DNA of 64,000 bases from Clostridia bacterium (GCA_017623435.1 JAGAPD010000019.1:22410-86409); one strand, 5' to 3'. Positions 18,380 to 27,133 are shown, counted from the stretch's first letter. The notes: generated by a model not told the origin, from the sequence alone. Numbers and translations are program-made.

Positions 18380-18440
18380 ACTACGCGCGAAAAAGATAGA
18401 GATTACACAGATTGTAGAACTATATTTTTACTATAAACTA

Positions 18441-18469
18441 TTGACTAAACACTATTTAGTTGCTATAAT
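18441..18469 (+). promoter_or_regulatory. leaderless-type promoter of HTH-membrane gene 2
   Basis: TTGACT (18441-18446), 17 bp, TATAAT (18464-18469), 6 nt, ATG at 18476; no Shine-Dalgarno. Confidence 0.8.
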
Positions 18470-18475
18470 AGAATT

Positions 18476-21406
18476 ATGAATGAGAAAATAGGACAAACAA
18501 TTAAAAATCTTCGTCAGCAAAAAGGGTGGACGCAAGCGGAGCTTGGGGAAAAGATAGGTTATTCCTTGCAAGCGGTATCCGCATGGGAAAGAGGACAAAA
18601 CCGTCCTGATATTCAAGCGATACCCGTTCTATGCAAAATTTTTGACGTAACGAGCGATCAACTGCTTGGCATCGAGCCAGAGCAATCTTACCCTGACACT
18701 ATCGGCGCAAACGAATCGACTTTACCGCCCAGCGACAACAACGTGAAAAACGAATTGACTTTACCGCCCAGCGACAACAACGTGAAAAACGAATCGCCAA
18801 AAGAAAAGGAAAGAACGCATTCGCTTATGCTGAAAATAATGATTTTCGCTTACTTTATCACGACGGGAATCATTATACTACTGTCGACGATTAACATGGC
18901 GCTTATTCTTAATAAGTCAACTAACTATACTTTTTATAATTTCGTGTTACGCTTACGTGACCTACCCATGCTACTCGTAACCACGATTTTCATTACCTTT
19001 TTCGTTACGAAGAAAAAGGGGAACGATATCCTGTTCTGGATAGCATTAGGTCTGTACGCGGCAAGTTTATGTTGTGCGATTATAGCAAACAACTACGCTC
19101 ATATAGTCGGCCTAATATCCAACGTGAACCCGTTCAGCGGCGTACTTCCGGCTAAAACGCAACTTATTATTTCTTATTTTGACGTCGCGTTTACGGTAGC
19201 TACTTACGCTTTGCTCCCTCTTGCGTTTGCGCATAAAAATGAAAACGCAGTAGGCGTATGGGCAAAACTAAAAAACTCCGTTTTGTATTACGTAGTTCTC
19301 GCTTTACTTATAATATCCGCCGTCGTGCAATACACCACGACGACCGTTTCCGTTCTTTTCGTAATACAAACCCTATCGCTTGCAATCCCGGTTGCACTGA
19401 CGTATCTTCTGTTCAGACTGACGAAAGACAACGAAACGACTTTCTTTTCCAAAAATCCCGACGACAAAAACGCGCCCGTACTTTCGCAAAGAATTTTAAT
19501 TCAGATTTTGCTATCGTGTATTTTATTGATGCTTTTAACGGGCAATATCGTTTATCCGTTACTAATCTTAGCGGATAGCTACACCGCGACGTTCGCATTT
19601 ATTACTTTCACTCTTATCCCTATCGCGTGCGTTGTTTGCTACTTCGTTTTTACAAGCGGAAATACAAAACTGCGTATAGCGTTATGCGCCGTTTACGTAA
19701 TTGCAGGGATTTACCTTGGCACTTTACTCGTCAATCCCATTATTTATTATTCTCCGTATTTTTTGAATAACCCGTGGATCTACGTATCGTTTTACGTCGT
19801 TTTGGGCGCGATATCCGTCGCTCAATTATTCACGATGCACGACAAACAAGCTTTACCCAAAAAGCAACTTCTTATAGCAAAAATTTGTTTAACGGCCGCA
19901 GAAGTACTTTTCGTGGCGTTAGCGGTTACGCTGACTTTCGTGCACAACACGTACGACCAACAAATCATACCTATTTTCACTTACCTACAACTGATTTTCT
20001 TTATTCTTAACTGCGTAATCAAGCAACCCTGGATAAAGAGCACTCCCGTCGTGGACGTAGCCGTTTCGGTAAACGCGCCCGTAGTGGTAGGCACGGACGT
20101 AGCCGTTTCGGTAAACGCGACTACTAACGTTGACGCGGACATAGAGGTTGACGTTAACGCTATGACCGAGCAACCGTCGTATGAACACACGAGAACTTCG
20201 TCCATTCTTTTACGAACTATTATTTGCATATTTGGTGCAATTTCTTTTCTGATCGCGATCTTATACACGGCAAGAACTTTAATTCCAAGGTACACCGCGT
20301 CCGCACAATCGTTAGTGCATTACGGATCGTACGCTTTGCTCGTTATAAACGCAATCATACTTTTGCATTTCTTTTTGTTGAAGAAAAAAAGGTCACCTCT
20401 CTTTTTCTGGATATCAGCAAGCTTATTGATTTCGACCTGTTTCTTTTTTCCAGCGTGCATAATCGAGGGAATAATGCATTTAATCGCTTACCGAATTAAC
20501 ATGCTTACTAATTCGTTATTTATCATAACCGTAGTTTTGGATATAGCGATAATGTTTTTCTTGCCCCTGTCTTTTATGCAAAATAACGGCAACGCGCCTA
20601 CGCTGAAAAATCACGTTAAAAACTCAGCCGTTTATTACGTTATACTTATCGTTTCCGTTACCGTTTTAGCCGTATTCCTCATACTTAAAACGCCCGTTTT
20701 CACTTTGCTTATATATATTTACCCTACTCTTAGTGTGCTATATTTGCTTTTGTTTGAACGGACGCAGGACAAAATTAAGCCAAACAAAAATGCTAATACG
20801 GTAGAAAATCAAACGGATGACTTACCAATTAAAAAGTCCGTGCTTTCTACAATCCTCTCGTTTTCTATATTATTAGTGGCATTTTTAGTAACTTTGATTC
20901 ACAATCAAACTTATGTTTATCCTTACTATACCCTCGCGCACGTACACTTTATAACGATCTTAATTTTCACTACGCTGATACCTATTATAAGTATTATTTG
21001 TTTCTTCGTTTTTATCGGTGGAAACGCAAAACTGCGCGTTACGTTGGGAATTATTTTCACTGCGCTTATAGCACCGCTATGTATAGCGCATTTCCAAAAA
21101 ATATTACACATCAAGCTTACGGGAGTATTTATAAATTATACGGGTATCGCAATCTACTTTATCGGAATATTTACTGTGATTTTAACAACCACTCTTCCCG
21201 ATAAAAAATGGTTACCAAAGCCGATAACTATTACGGTAAAATCCATACTTATCACCGCTGAAAGTTTAGCACTTCCGCAAATGGTATGGTACTGCGGTTT
21301 AGCACTTTCACAAACCGTACTTACTCTTACGCTATGGCATATAGCTTACTTCGCTATTCTCTGCATAATAAAACAGACTTGGATAAAAAGGCAAAAGAAG
21401 AACTAA
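18476..21406 (+). CDS. giant XRE-HTH membrane protein with duplicated A-B membrane modules
   Basis: 976 residues. The HTH (residues 5-58) is nearly identical in layout to that at 15925 (IKNLRQQKGWTQAELGEKIG). A linker contains a perfect-frame 13-residue tandem repeat (TLPPSDNNVKN). Then module A (about 120-290), B (about 300-520; GNTKLRIALCAVY and LIFFILNCVIKQPW), a second linker with a repeated DVAVSVNA, A' (about 570-745) and B' (about 760-976; GNAKLRVTLGIIF and ILCIIKQTWIK). The A-B unit is thus present twice, giving perhaps 20 or more membrane segments. It is probably a membrane-bound regulator; signal and targets are unknown. Confidence 0.75.
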   Translation: MNEKIGQTIKNLRQQKGWTQAELGEKIGYSLQAVSAWERGQNRPDIQAIPVLCKIFDVTSDQLLGIEPEQSYPDTIGANESTLPPSDNNVKNELTLPPSDNNVKNESPKEKERTHSLMLKIMIFAYFITTGIIILLSTINMALILNKSTNYTFYNFVLRLRDLPMLLVTTIFITFFVTKKKGNDILFWIALGLYAASLCCAIIANNYAHIVGLISNVNPFSGVLPAKTQLIISYFDVAFTVATYALLPLAFAHKNENAVGVWAKLKNSVLYYVVLALLIISAVVQYTTTTVSVLFVIQTLSLAIPVALTYLLFRLTKDNETTFFSKNPDDKNAPVLSQRILIQILLSCILLMLLTGNIVYPLLILADSYTATFAFITFTLIPIACVVCYFVFTSGNTKLRIALCAVYVIAGIYLGTLLVNPIIYYSPYFLNNPWIYVSFYVVLGAISVAQLFTMHDKQALPKKQLLIAKICLTAAEVLFVALAVTLTFVHNTYDQQIIPIFTYLQLIFFILNCVIKQPWIKSTPVVDVAVSVNAPVVVGTDVAVSVNATTNVDADIEVDVNAMTEQPSYEHTRTSSILLRTIICIFGAISFLIAILYTARTLIPRYTASAQSLVHYGSYALLVINAIILLHFFLLKKKRSPLFFWISASLLISTCFFFPACIIEGIMHLIAYRINMLTNSLFIITVVLDIAIMFFLPLSFMQNNGNAPTLKNHVKNSAVYYVILIVSVTVLAVFLILKTPVFTLLIYIYPTLSVLYLLLFERTQDKIKPNKNANTVENQTDDLPIKKSVLSTILSFSILLVAFLVTLIHNQTYVYPYYTLAHVHFITILIFTTLIPIISIICFFVFIGGNAKLRVTLGIIFTALIAPLCIAHFQKILHIKLTGVFINYTGIAIYFIGIFTVILTTTLPDKKWLPKPITITVKSILITAESLALPQMVWYCGLALSQTVLTLTLWHIAYFAILCIIKQTWIKRQKKN
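18713..18790 (+). repeat. tandem 39-bp repeat in the linker of the 976-residue protein
   Basis: Two in-frame copies of 39 bp (18713-18751, 18752-18790), differing at few bases, encode 13-residue units around TLPPSDNNVKN. Recent slippage or linker lengthening. Confidence 0.9.
20054..20119 (+). repeat. repeated 24-bp linker segment
   Basis: The 24 bases at 20054-20077 recur at 20096-20119 and encode DVAVSVNA twice, marking the joint between the duplicated membrane modules. Confidence 0.85.
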
Positions 21407-21423
21407 TTATTACAAAATATAGC

Positions 21424-21453
21424 AAAACGGACTACCACGTGGTAGCCCGTTTT
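21424..21453. terminator. AC|GT-centred terminator between convergent genes
   Basis: Halves AAAACGGACTACCAC and GTGGTAGCCCGTTTT; the right half is identical to that of the terminator at 18348-18377. A long T run follows. Confidence 0.8.
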
Positions 21454-21463
21454 CTTTTTTTCG

Positions 21464-22492
21464 TTAAATTTTGCTTTTGATTATTTCCGCTAATTTCATA
21501 CCGATATGGATATGTCCGATAGGGGACGGATGCAAAACGTCGGTAAGAAGATACCAGGATTTATCGCACAGCTCGTCACCGCTAATAAGGGTAGCGTTAG
21601 GATACTTACTAACCGTTTCGGTAATGACTTTGGCAACCGTTGCTTTTCCGTTAGGCCACCACTCTTCTCCGCCACGAACGTCGCAAAACGCGGGGAACGG
21701 AAGCATAAAGAAAAGGGGCTTGCTTGCAAAAGTCGTACACACCTTGTCAATGAAGGGCACTAAACGCTCGCGCATATAAAACTCGGGGCGCGTGGATATG
21801 TTCGTACCTATTTCAAAGTAGCCGATATCAAAGCTTTGTGAGCAAACGAAATCGGTAATTTCAGGCTCGCAAAAGCACGATCCGCCTACGCCCTTATTAG
21901 TGACGTCAGCGCCTATCTCACGTGCGCAAACGCGGATATATTCCATTTCCGCAAAGGCACTACCAGATCCGTGAGTGATGGACGTGCCGTACGCAAACAT
22001 AGTTAAGGGCGCGCCGTCCTCTTTCGTGGGTGCGGAATATTCGCCCTCTACTTCAATTCCGTAAAATTCCGTTCTGTCCTGCAAACAAATTCTCAAAAGG
22101 TCGGGGTTGTAGCGACCGATATCCTTGTCCTTAAAAAGCTCGTCCCAGCGCGCAGGTCTGTCAATTTCCACCACCGTTTTTTGATCGGCAAAAAGGCGCA
22201 CACGCTTTTGGAAAAACTCGCCCCAAGCGATTACCGTTTCGCTATCACGGCAGGGCTTGAGCGTGACTTTGATTTTGGGCGCTTTGGTCACGAGACGGAT
22301 TTCCACGGCCGCGGTCTCACGCGCAACCTCTCGTCCGCCGATATATTCTTTCGTGGGGTTACCCTGCTCGTCAAACTCCATTGAGTTCATCTTCTCGGAT
22401 ACTGCGAGCGGATAACGGTGAAGTGACAATCCGCCGTCGCCCGTTTCGTGCACTTCTACGGCGTTGAAAAACTCTAAATCGTTGTAAAGCAT
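21464..22492 (-). CDS. SGNH/GDSL-family hydrolase with N-terminal beta domain
   Basis: 342 residues. Residues about 160-342 are an SGNH fold: FAYGTSITHGSGSA (block I, nucleophile Ser in GTSIT), NKGVGGSCF (block II Gly), EIGTNIS (block III Asn) and LTDVLHPSPIGH (block V Asp-His). The N-terminal ~150 residues resemble the beta domain of carbohydrate-esterase-like SGNH proteins. It probably removes acyl groups from a glycan. The ATG overlaps the stop of the transglutaminase-like gene as TAATG. No signal peptide. Confidence 0.8.
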   Translation of the reverse strand: MLYNDLEFFNAVEVHETGDGGLSLHRYPLAVSEKMNSMEFDEQGNPTKEYIGGREVARETAAVEIRLVTKAPKIKVTLKPCRDSETVIAWGEFFQKRVRLFADQKTVVEIDRPARWDELFKDKDIGRYNPDLLRICLQDRTEFYGIEVEGEYSAPTKEDGAPLTMFAYGTSITHGSGSAFAEMEYIRVCAREIGADVTNKGVGGSCFCEPEITDFVCSQSFDIGYFEIGTNISTRPEFYMRERLVPFIDKVCTTFASKPLFFMLPFPAFCDVRGGEEWWPNGKATVAKVITETVSKYPNATLISGDELCDKSWYLLTDVLHPSPIGHIHIGMKLAEIIKSKI

Positions 22493-24990
22493 TACTTATC
22501 TCCTTTCTTTTTGTTCTTCTTGATAGGCGTAGCCACTCTATCAGGAGCAGGCTTTTCCTCCTTAGGCTGAATTTCAATCTTTGCAGTCTTTACAGCTCCA
22601 AGGGTGAGCTTGGCTGAAGTTACGCTTGCTCGTTTGATTTTTGCGTCGGGATCTTTTTTAAGCTCCTCCTTATCCTTCTTTTTAAGGATTTTGTCCACTT
22701 TTTTATCCCAAGGCGCGTCCTTGCTATAAAGCGCGGTAACATGCTTAATTCTCTTCGCCTCTTTTTTATCTACGGGAATTTTGTCAGGATCGGGCAACGG
22801 CTCGTGCGCGCGCTCTTCCTTCAATCTTTCCTCTTCTTCCTTTGCCTTTCTTTCTTCTTCTAATTCTTGGGCAATTTTAGCCTCTTTCATCTCTTGGCTA
22901 ACCTTCACTGCGGTCTTGCCGTCGGCAATACGGTTTTTCGTATCAACGGGCACTTCCTCTTCCTCAGGCTCGTCGTCCACTTTGCCAGCGCGCTTTACGT
23001 AGATAAAACCGATCGTTGCGATGAGTAGAACGAACACGAGCACGCCCAAAAGAATCCATACCCAAGTCATTTCCGCACTTAAAGTTACGGTAAAAGCAAC
23101 CGTCTTAGTGGTAAAGGTTTGACCTACGCGCGAGCATACGACTAATTTATATTCGCCCTCGTCGCTAACGGTGACGCTTTCGCCCTTTCCAACGACCTCA
23201 TTGCCCTTATACCAGCGGTAGCTTACTTCGCCCTTTGCGGTATGATTTGCCGTAAGCGTTCTGCTTTCGCCCTTGTTAAAAGTAGTTTCTCCGTCAATCG
23301 TCAAGTCAAAATCGGGGGTAACGGGTACTGCCGTTTTGATTCCGTCGATCTGATTTTGCTGGAAAACTTTGGTGTCGGCAAAAGTAATTTGTACGACGGT
23401 AACTTGTCCGCATTCGTCGGGTTTTAAGGTGAACGCGTGGCCAAGTGCCACCACGTTATCTAATTTCGTATCGTTTACGATTATGCTTTCAATGGACTTA
23501 TTCGCGTTGGGCGTTACGGTAAAGTCAACGCTCTCGTCCGTAAGCGTTACCCAGTCCTTGTCCACTTTTCCGCCTCTACCGGTAATCACAACGACCTTTT
23601 TGCTTTCCTGAGCTTTTTCCTCAGCCGTGATTGCTACGACGCCTGCGATAGGGCATTTTACGATAATTCCGTAGTTGGTCGTAACGCTATCAAGCGCGGT
23701 TTTTTGCGTGTAATCAATAGTGCCGTCCGCGTTTTGACCGAGCGCGTAAGCCTTGTAACTAACCTCGTCGACTACTCCGTAACCTTCGGGGAAGGGGAAA
23801 ACGACTTTAGCGTTACCGTTAAACGTATCAATTTCTTCAATTTCTTGGTCGTTTACAAAACGTATTTTATACGCCTCTGCGCTAACACTTCCGTCCACGG
23901 AAACGTCGCACTTTTGACTTGCGAGCACGTCGGGACAAATTTTTTCGTTTTCACTGTTCTCAAAATAAAGACCTTTTTGTTCGATAAGCGTAGGTTTTTT
24001 AACGTCGGATACGGGCGCATTCTGAGGAGCGGAAATTACCAAATCGCGTACCACGTACTCGTCCATTACCATTCCGCTGCCCATATCAAGCGACGGCATC
24101 GTCGCCACTTTGTTCGAGAAAGTCACATAAGGGTAATACATATTGTTTACCGATTCTACACCCACGCGGAGATAGTTAGTAGAAACAGTTTCTTCGTTGA
24201 GCGCGCTGTCCACGATATAAGTACCGCTTATGTATTGAACAACGTTCCAGCTGTGATAACGAAGCATACCGTTTACGTTAAGAATACCGTCCACCGTTAC
24301 GCAGTTGATGCTCATGTTATCCATAATAAGTTTGAACGCTGATGCAAAACCTTTTGAGGACGCTTTGCCCATTACTAACGCGCCGTAAGCGTTGTCCGCA
24401 AAGGGATGCGTACTATCAGAAAAATCGCAGTTGTCCATAAGGTAGTTGTTTACCGCAACGATTTTATCATCAATACTTTGCGAATCGTATTGATAAACGA
24501 GTCCACCCACGACGTAGCTAACGGAGTTTATCGCCTCAGCAACCGTCACGCCCTCGGTAACAAAATCGTCGAGTTTGTAACTATTATCTCGCACCGCGCC
24601 TACGTACGCGTGCGCCCTGCCCGTGCTATCTTGACTTACGATTAAGTCAATCTTGTCAAAGTCAATAAAGCACGCCTCGGGACAGTCCAAACTAATTGCC
24701 GTTTTTGCGTCGGATAACGCGTCACTAAGCACGCTACCACCGTTAAGATAATCGGCAATTCCCTCTTCTACGTCCGTAAGCTCCATCATTTCGTTGCACG
24801 AAAAATCAGAGTCAGCGTTAGACGTGTCGACGAGCGTACTATAAATGCTCTTCGCTAAGTCGTTAAGTTGCGAATAATAATGCGTATAGTTCTTGTCCGC
24901 GCGTGCGCTTTGCTTAGGGCTAAACGCAAACGGCGTTAGCGCAAGCACGAGCGCAAGCAATAATCCAAAAACAGTATAACGTTTTTTCAT
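22492..24990 (-). CDS. membrane-anchored transglutaminase-like protein, catalytic Cys replaced by Ser
   Basis: 832 residues from the ATG at 24990 (SD GGAGG). A Sec signal is at 1-35. A transglutaminase-like domain spans about 185-300: AYGALVMGKASSKGFASAFK carries the expected helix, but the active-site Cys is Ser; the His (RYHSWNVVQY) and Asp (IVDSALNE) remain. An Ig-like domain follows near 595-660 (EVSYRWYKGNEVVGKGES). One membrane helix (about 668-690, WVWILLGVLVFVLLIATIGF) precedes a cytosolic tail of about 140 Lys/Glu-rich residues, probably coiled coil. It is more likely a surface scaffold or binding protein than an enzyme. Confidence 0.75.
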   Translation of the reverse strand: MKKRYTVFGLLLALVLALTPFAFSPKQSARADKNYTHYYSQLNDLAKSIYSTLVDTSNADSDFSCNEMMELTDVEEGIADYLNGGSVLSDALSDAKTAISLDCPEACFIDFDKIDLIVSQDSTGRAHAYVGAVRDNSYKLDDFVTEGVTVAEAINSVSYVVGGLVYQYDSQSIDDKIVAVNNYLMDNCDFSDSTHPFADNAYGALVMGKASSKGFASAFKLIMDNMSINCVTVDGILNVNGMLRYHSWNVVQYISGTYIVDSALNEETVSTNYLRVGVESVNNMYYPYVTFSNKVATMPSLDMGSGMVMDEYVVRDLVISAPQNAPVSDVKKPTLIEQKGLYFENSENEKICPDVLASQKCDVSVDGSVSAEAYKIRFVNDQEIEEIDTFNGNAKVVFPFPEGYGVVDEVSYKAYALGQNADGTIDYTQKTALDSVTTNYGIIVKCPIAGVVAITAEEKAQESKKVVVITGRGGKVDKDWVTLTDESVDFTVTPNANKSIESIIVNDTKLDNVVALGHAFTLKPDECGQVTVVQITFADTKVFQQNQIDGIKTAVPVTPDFDLTIDGETTFNKGESRTLTANHTAKGEVSYRWYKGNEVVGKGESVTVSDEGEYKLVVCSRVGQTFTTKTVAFTVTLSAEMTWVWILLGVLVFVLLIATIGFIYVKRAGKVDDEPEEEEVPVDTKNRIADGKTAVKVSQEMKEAKIAQELEEERKAKEEEERLKEERAHEPLPDPDKIPVDKKEAKRIKHVTALYSKDAPWDKKVDKILKKKDKEELKKDPDAKIKRASVTSAKLTLGAVKTAKIEIQPKEEKPAPDRVATPIKKNKKKGDK

Positions 24991-25012
24991 ACCTATTCCT
25001 CCATTCCTTATT

Positions 25013-25041
25013 ATTATAACAACATTTGACCTAAAGGTCAA
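25013..25041 (-). promoter_or_regulatory. promoter of the transglutaminase-like operon with overlapping palindrome
   Basis: On the minus strand TTGACC (25036-25041), 17 bp, TATAAT (25013-25018). The -35 is one arm of a perfect 16-bp palindrome, TTGACCTAAAGGTCAA (25026-25041), a likely repressor site between divergent genes. Confidence 0.65.
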
Positions 25042-25058
25042 GAATATATGCAAAATAC

Positions 25059-25087
25059 TTGCACTTAGTAGCAATTTATGCTATAAT
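25059..25087 (+). promoter_or_regulatory. promoter of the pnuC leader ORF and pnuC
   Basis: TTGCAC (25059-25064), 17 bp, TATAAT (25082-25087), then 6 nt to the ATG of the leader ORF. Confidence 0.75.
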
Positions 25088-25093
25088 TTAACC

Positions 25094-25192
25094 ATGCCAC
25101 CGGGCAAAAACGATTGCATTGCATTCGCGTTTACGGCGTTAGGTCCACAGGTCGTAAGCACGGATGCTTTTTTTGAAGGTGAAAATGCTTAA
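25094..25192 (+). CDS. 32-residue leader ORF overlapping pnuC
   Basis: ATG at 25094 opens 32 codons (MPPGKNDCIAFAFTALGP... ending FFEGENA) and stops at 25190-25192, inside the first codons of pnuC in another frame. It begins 6 nt after the -10 box, so it would be translated leaderless. Its last codons contain the GAAGGTG ribosome site of pnuC. It could couple or attenuate pnuC translation; a 5-bp hairpin plus T run sits in it (AAGCACGGATGCTT, then T's). I do not recognise the peptide, and it could be untranslated leader. Confidence 0.45.
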   Translation: MPPGKNDCIAFAFTALGPQVVSTDAFFEGENA

Positions 25193-25889
25193 TTTTTTGA
25201 AAAACTCGTTCAAATCACTTAAAAAACGCGAATGGGCGCTATGGCTTGGCTCGCTTGCGCTTATTTCCGTAGCCTTTGCTTTTTCGTCGGGAAAGGGCGT
25301 TATGCAGTATATCGCCTCGCTTATCGGCGCGACCTCGCTTATCTTTATCGCAAAAGGCAACGTTATGGGGCAAATTATCACAGTCGCTTTCTCGCTTATG
25401 TACGGGATAATTTCTTACTTTGAATCGTATTACGGCGAGATGATTACTTACCTTGGTATGACTATGCCTATGGCTATCGTTGCCGTAATTTCCTGGCTGA
25501 AAAATCCGTACAAGGGCGACAAAACCGTGGTCGAGGTAAATAAACTTCGTCCGTTAGAATACGTCCTTATGCTCGTGGTAGGTCTTGCCGTTACGACGGG
25601 ATTTTACTTTATTTTGCGGGCGCTAAACACCGCAAACCTTATCGTTAGCACGCTGTCCGTTTTGACGAGTTTTATCCCCGTGTATCTGACCGCACGAAGA
25701 TCCCCCTTCTACGCGCTTGGCTACGCGCTAAACGATATCGTCCTAATAGTTTTGTGGTCTATCTCGTCGGTAAGCGACCTATCGAATTTGTCAATGGTGG
25801 CGTGTTTCGTCGTGTTTTTAGCAAACGACCTCTACGCGCTGACTAACTGGATAAAAATGCAAAAAAGTCAAGCAAAAAATAAAGAATAA
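25185..25889 (+). CDS. pnuC: nicotinamide riboside/mononucleotide transporter, PnuC family
   Basis: 234 residues from the ATG at 25185, which has GAAGGTG at the right distance; an in-frame ATG 7 codons earlier has no ribosome site. About seven hydrophobic segments and the family features: IFIAKGNVMGQIITVAFSLM, YGIISYFESYYGEMITYLGM, and a final NDLYALTNWIKM. It imports NAD precursors by facilitated diffusion coupled to phosphorylation by a kinase not encoded here. Confidence 0.88.
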   Translation: MLNFLKNSFKSLKKREWALWLGSLALISVAFAFSSGKGVMQYIASLIGATSLIFIAKGNVMGQIITVAFSLMYGIISYFESYYGEMITYLGMTMPMAIVAVISWLKNPYKGDKTVVEVNKLRPLEYVLMLVVGLAVTTGFYFILRALNTANLIVSTLSVLTSFIPVYLTARRSPFYALGYALNDIVLIVLWSISSVSDLSNLSMVACFVVFLANDLYALTNWIKMQKSQAKNKE

Positions 25890-25935
25890 AATTTTATAGA
25901 AAGCAAAAAGGAACGGGAAATGCGTGATATTCTTA

Positions 25936-25980
25936 AAAAGAGATAACAAATCGTGTTCGTCGAAATGTTATCTCTTTTTC
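25936..25980 (+). terminator. terminator of pnuC
   Basis: Stem AAAAGAGATAACA with its complement around a 17-nt loop, followed by T's. Confidence 0.8.
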
Positions 25981-26077
25981 TGTTCGTTTTAAGTTTAGAG
26001 TTATGAGGCTTGCTTCACTCACCGTTATGAGCTTACGCAGCAAGCGTTATGATATGATTGCCCATACAATCTATAAC

Positions 26078-26181
26078 TTGGGCGATGCCCAATCATAACT
26101 ATGCGAAGCATATCATAACTGATAACTTGCCCGCAAGGGCAATCATAGTTTTAGCGTGTTCTCCATTAAGGATAACACGCT
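26078..26181. repeat. array of short hairpins joined by TCATAAC-type spacers
   Basis: In the 350-bp gap after pnuC four compact hairpins follow each other: TTGGGC-GAT-GCCCAA (26078-26092), TATGC-GAA-GCATA (26100-26112), TTGCCC-GCAA-GGGCAA with a GNRA loop (26127-26142) and AGCGTGTT...AACACGCT (26153-26181). Spacers repeat ATCATAACT or TCATAACTGATAACT. No ORF. It looks like a mobile intergenic repeat or a structured RNA. Confidence 0.6.
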
Positions 26182-26242
26182 AACTACGCTCGTTCCTTTT
26201 CTTTTGTCGTCATTTTAAGGGTACGTTATCTCGATTTCGTGA

Positions 26243-27094
26243 CTAAATTACGGATTTAAGGTATTCAAGTCCCGTTTGAATTCCGTACAAGCAATCTTCC
26301 GCGCCCTCGAATTCAAGCGAGAGCCAACCGTCGTAGCCTGCCTTTTTAAGTGCGTTTACGCAAGCGCGCACGGGCACTTCGCCGTGGCCTACGACCGTAC
26401 CGCGCAAGTAGTTACCACCGCTAGTTACAAGACCAAAGCCGGGGATCGCAGGGTAAGTTCCGCTCTTAACCAAGAAGTCCTTTGCGTGAACGTGGAAAGC
26501 GTAGGGTGCTGCGATAGAAACTGATTTGATAGGATCAGCGTCGGCGCAGAGGAAGTTACCCATATCGCAAAGCCAGCCGTAGTTGGGGTTATTAACCGCC
26601 AAAATAAGCTCTTCCACTCTCTCGGGGGCTTGGAAAACGAAGCCGTGGTTTTCGGTGCAGGTGCGAATTCCTTTTGCTTTTGCGTACTCGGTGATTTCGT
26701 TGATAAGCGGAGCGATTTCCTTGATTGCCGAGCGATAAGTATAGAGAGGCTCGTTACGGAGCGCCCAAACGACGTCGTGGCGCATTACGGGTGCGCCAAG
26801 CGCCTCTGCTACGTCAACGCAACCTTTGATTCTCGCCACTTCCGCATCAACGTCGTCGGCAAGAAGGTTAGCGCCTACGGTATAAGAAACGATTTCAAGA
26901 CCGATTTTCGCGCAGTATTCGCGAAGCTCCTTTGCTGTTTTCAAGCAATCGTCAGTCATTCCCCAGTTGTCGAGGTTAACGAATTCAATTCCCTCAAAGC
27001 CCATTTCTTTGGTGAGGTCGCAAATCTTGAAGTAATCGCATTTAGTCTGCTGAATGTACTTTGAAAAACTATAAGTAGTTACGCTTAGTTTCAT
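26243..27094 (-). CDS. sugar phosphate isomerase/epimerase-family TIM-barrel protein
   Basis: 283 residues from the ATG at 27094 (AAGGAG upstream); a longer frame to 27154 lacks a site. Typical AP-endonuclease-2/xylose-isomerase-like barrel: GFEGIEFVNLD (about 32-42), the acidic TCTENHGF near 155, CDMGNFLCADADP near 188, HVHAKDF near 209, VPVRACVNALKKAGYDGWLS then LEFEGAED near 255. Metal-binding Glu, Asp, His and Glu are all present. Family members isomerise or epimerise ketoses or inosose; the substrate is not assignable. It has its own regulated-looking promoter. Confidence 0.8.
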   Translation of the reverse strand: MKLSVTTYSFSKYIQQTKCDYFKICDLTKEMGFEGIEFVNLDNWGMTDDCLKTAKELREYCAKIGLEIVSYTVGANLLADDVDAEVARIKGCVDVAEALGAPVMRHDVVWALRNEPLYTYRSAIKEIAPLINEITEYAKAKGIRTCTENHGFVFQAPERVEELILAVNNPNYGWLCDMGNFLCADADPIKSVSIAAPYAFHVHAKDFLVKSGTYPAIPGFGLVTSGGNYLRGTVVGHGEVPVRACVNALKKAGYDGWLSLEFEGAEDCLYGIQTGLEYLKSVI

Positions 27095-27133
27095 CTTTTT
27101 CTCCTTATTGTTAGTAAATTTGTGGTCGAAAAT

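Noticed and set aside
18713..18790. Assembly artefact in the tandem linker repeat
   Set aside because: The two units differ at some bases and stay in frame, which fits a real duplication.
25090..25184. NAD+ or other known riboswitch in the pnuC leader
   Set aside because: I could not match it to a known consensus; the leader is better explained as a short ORF that overlaps pnuC.
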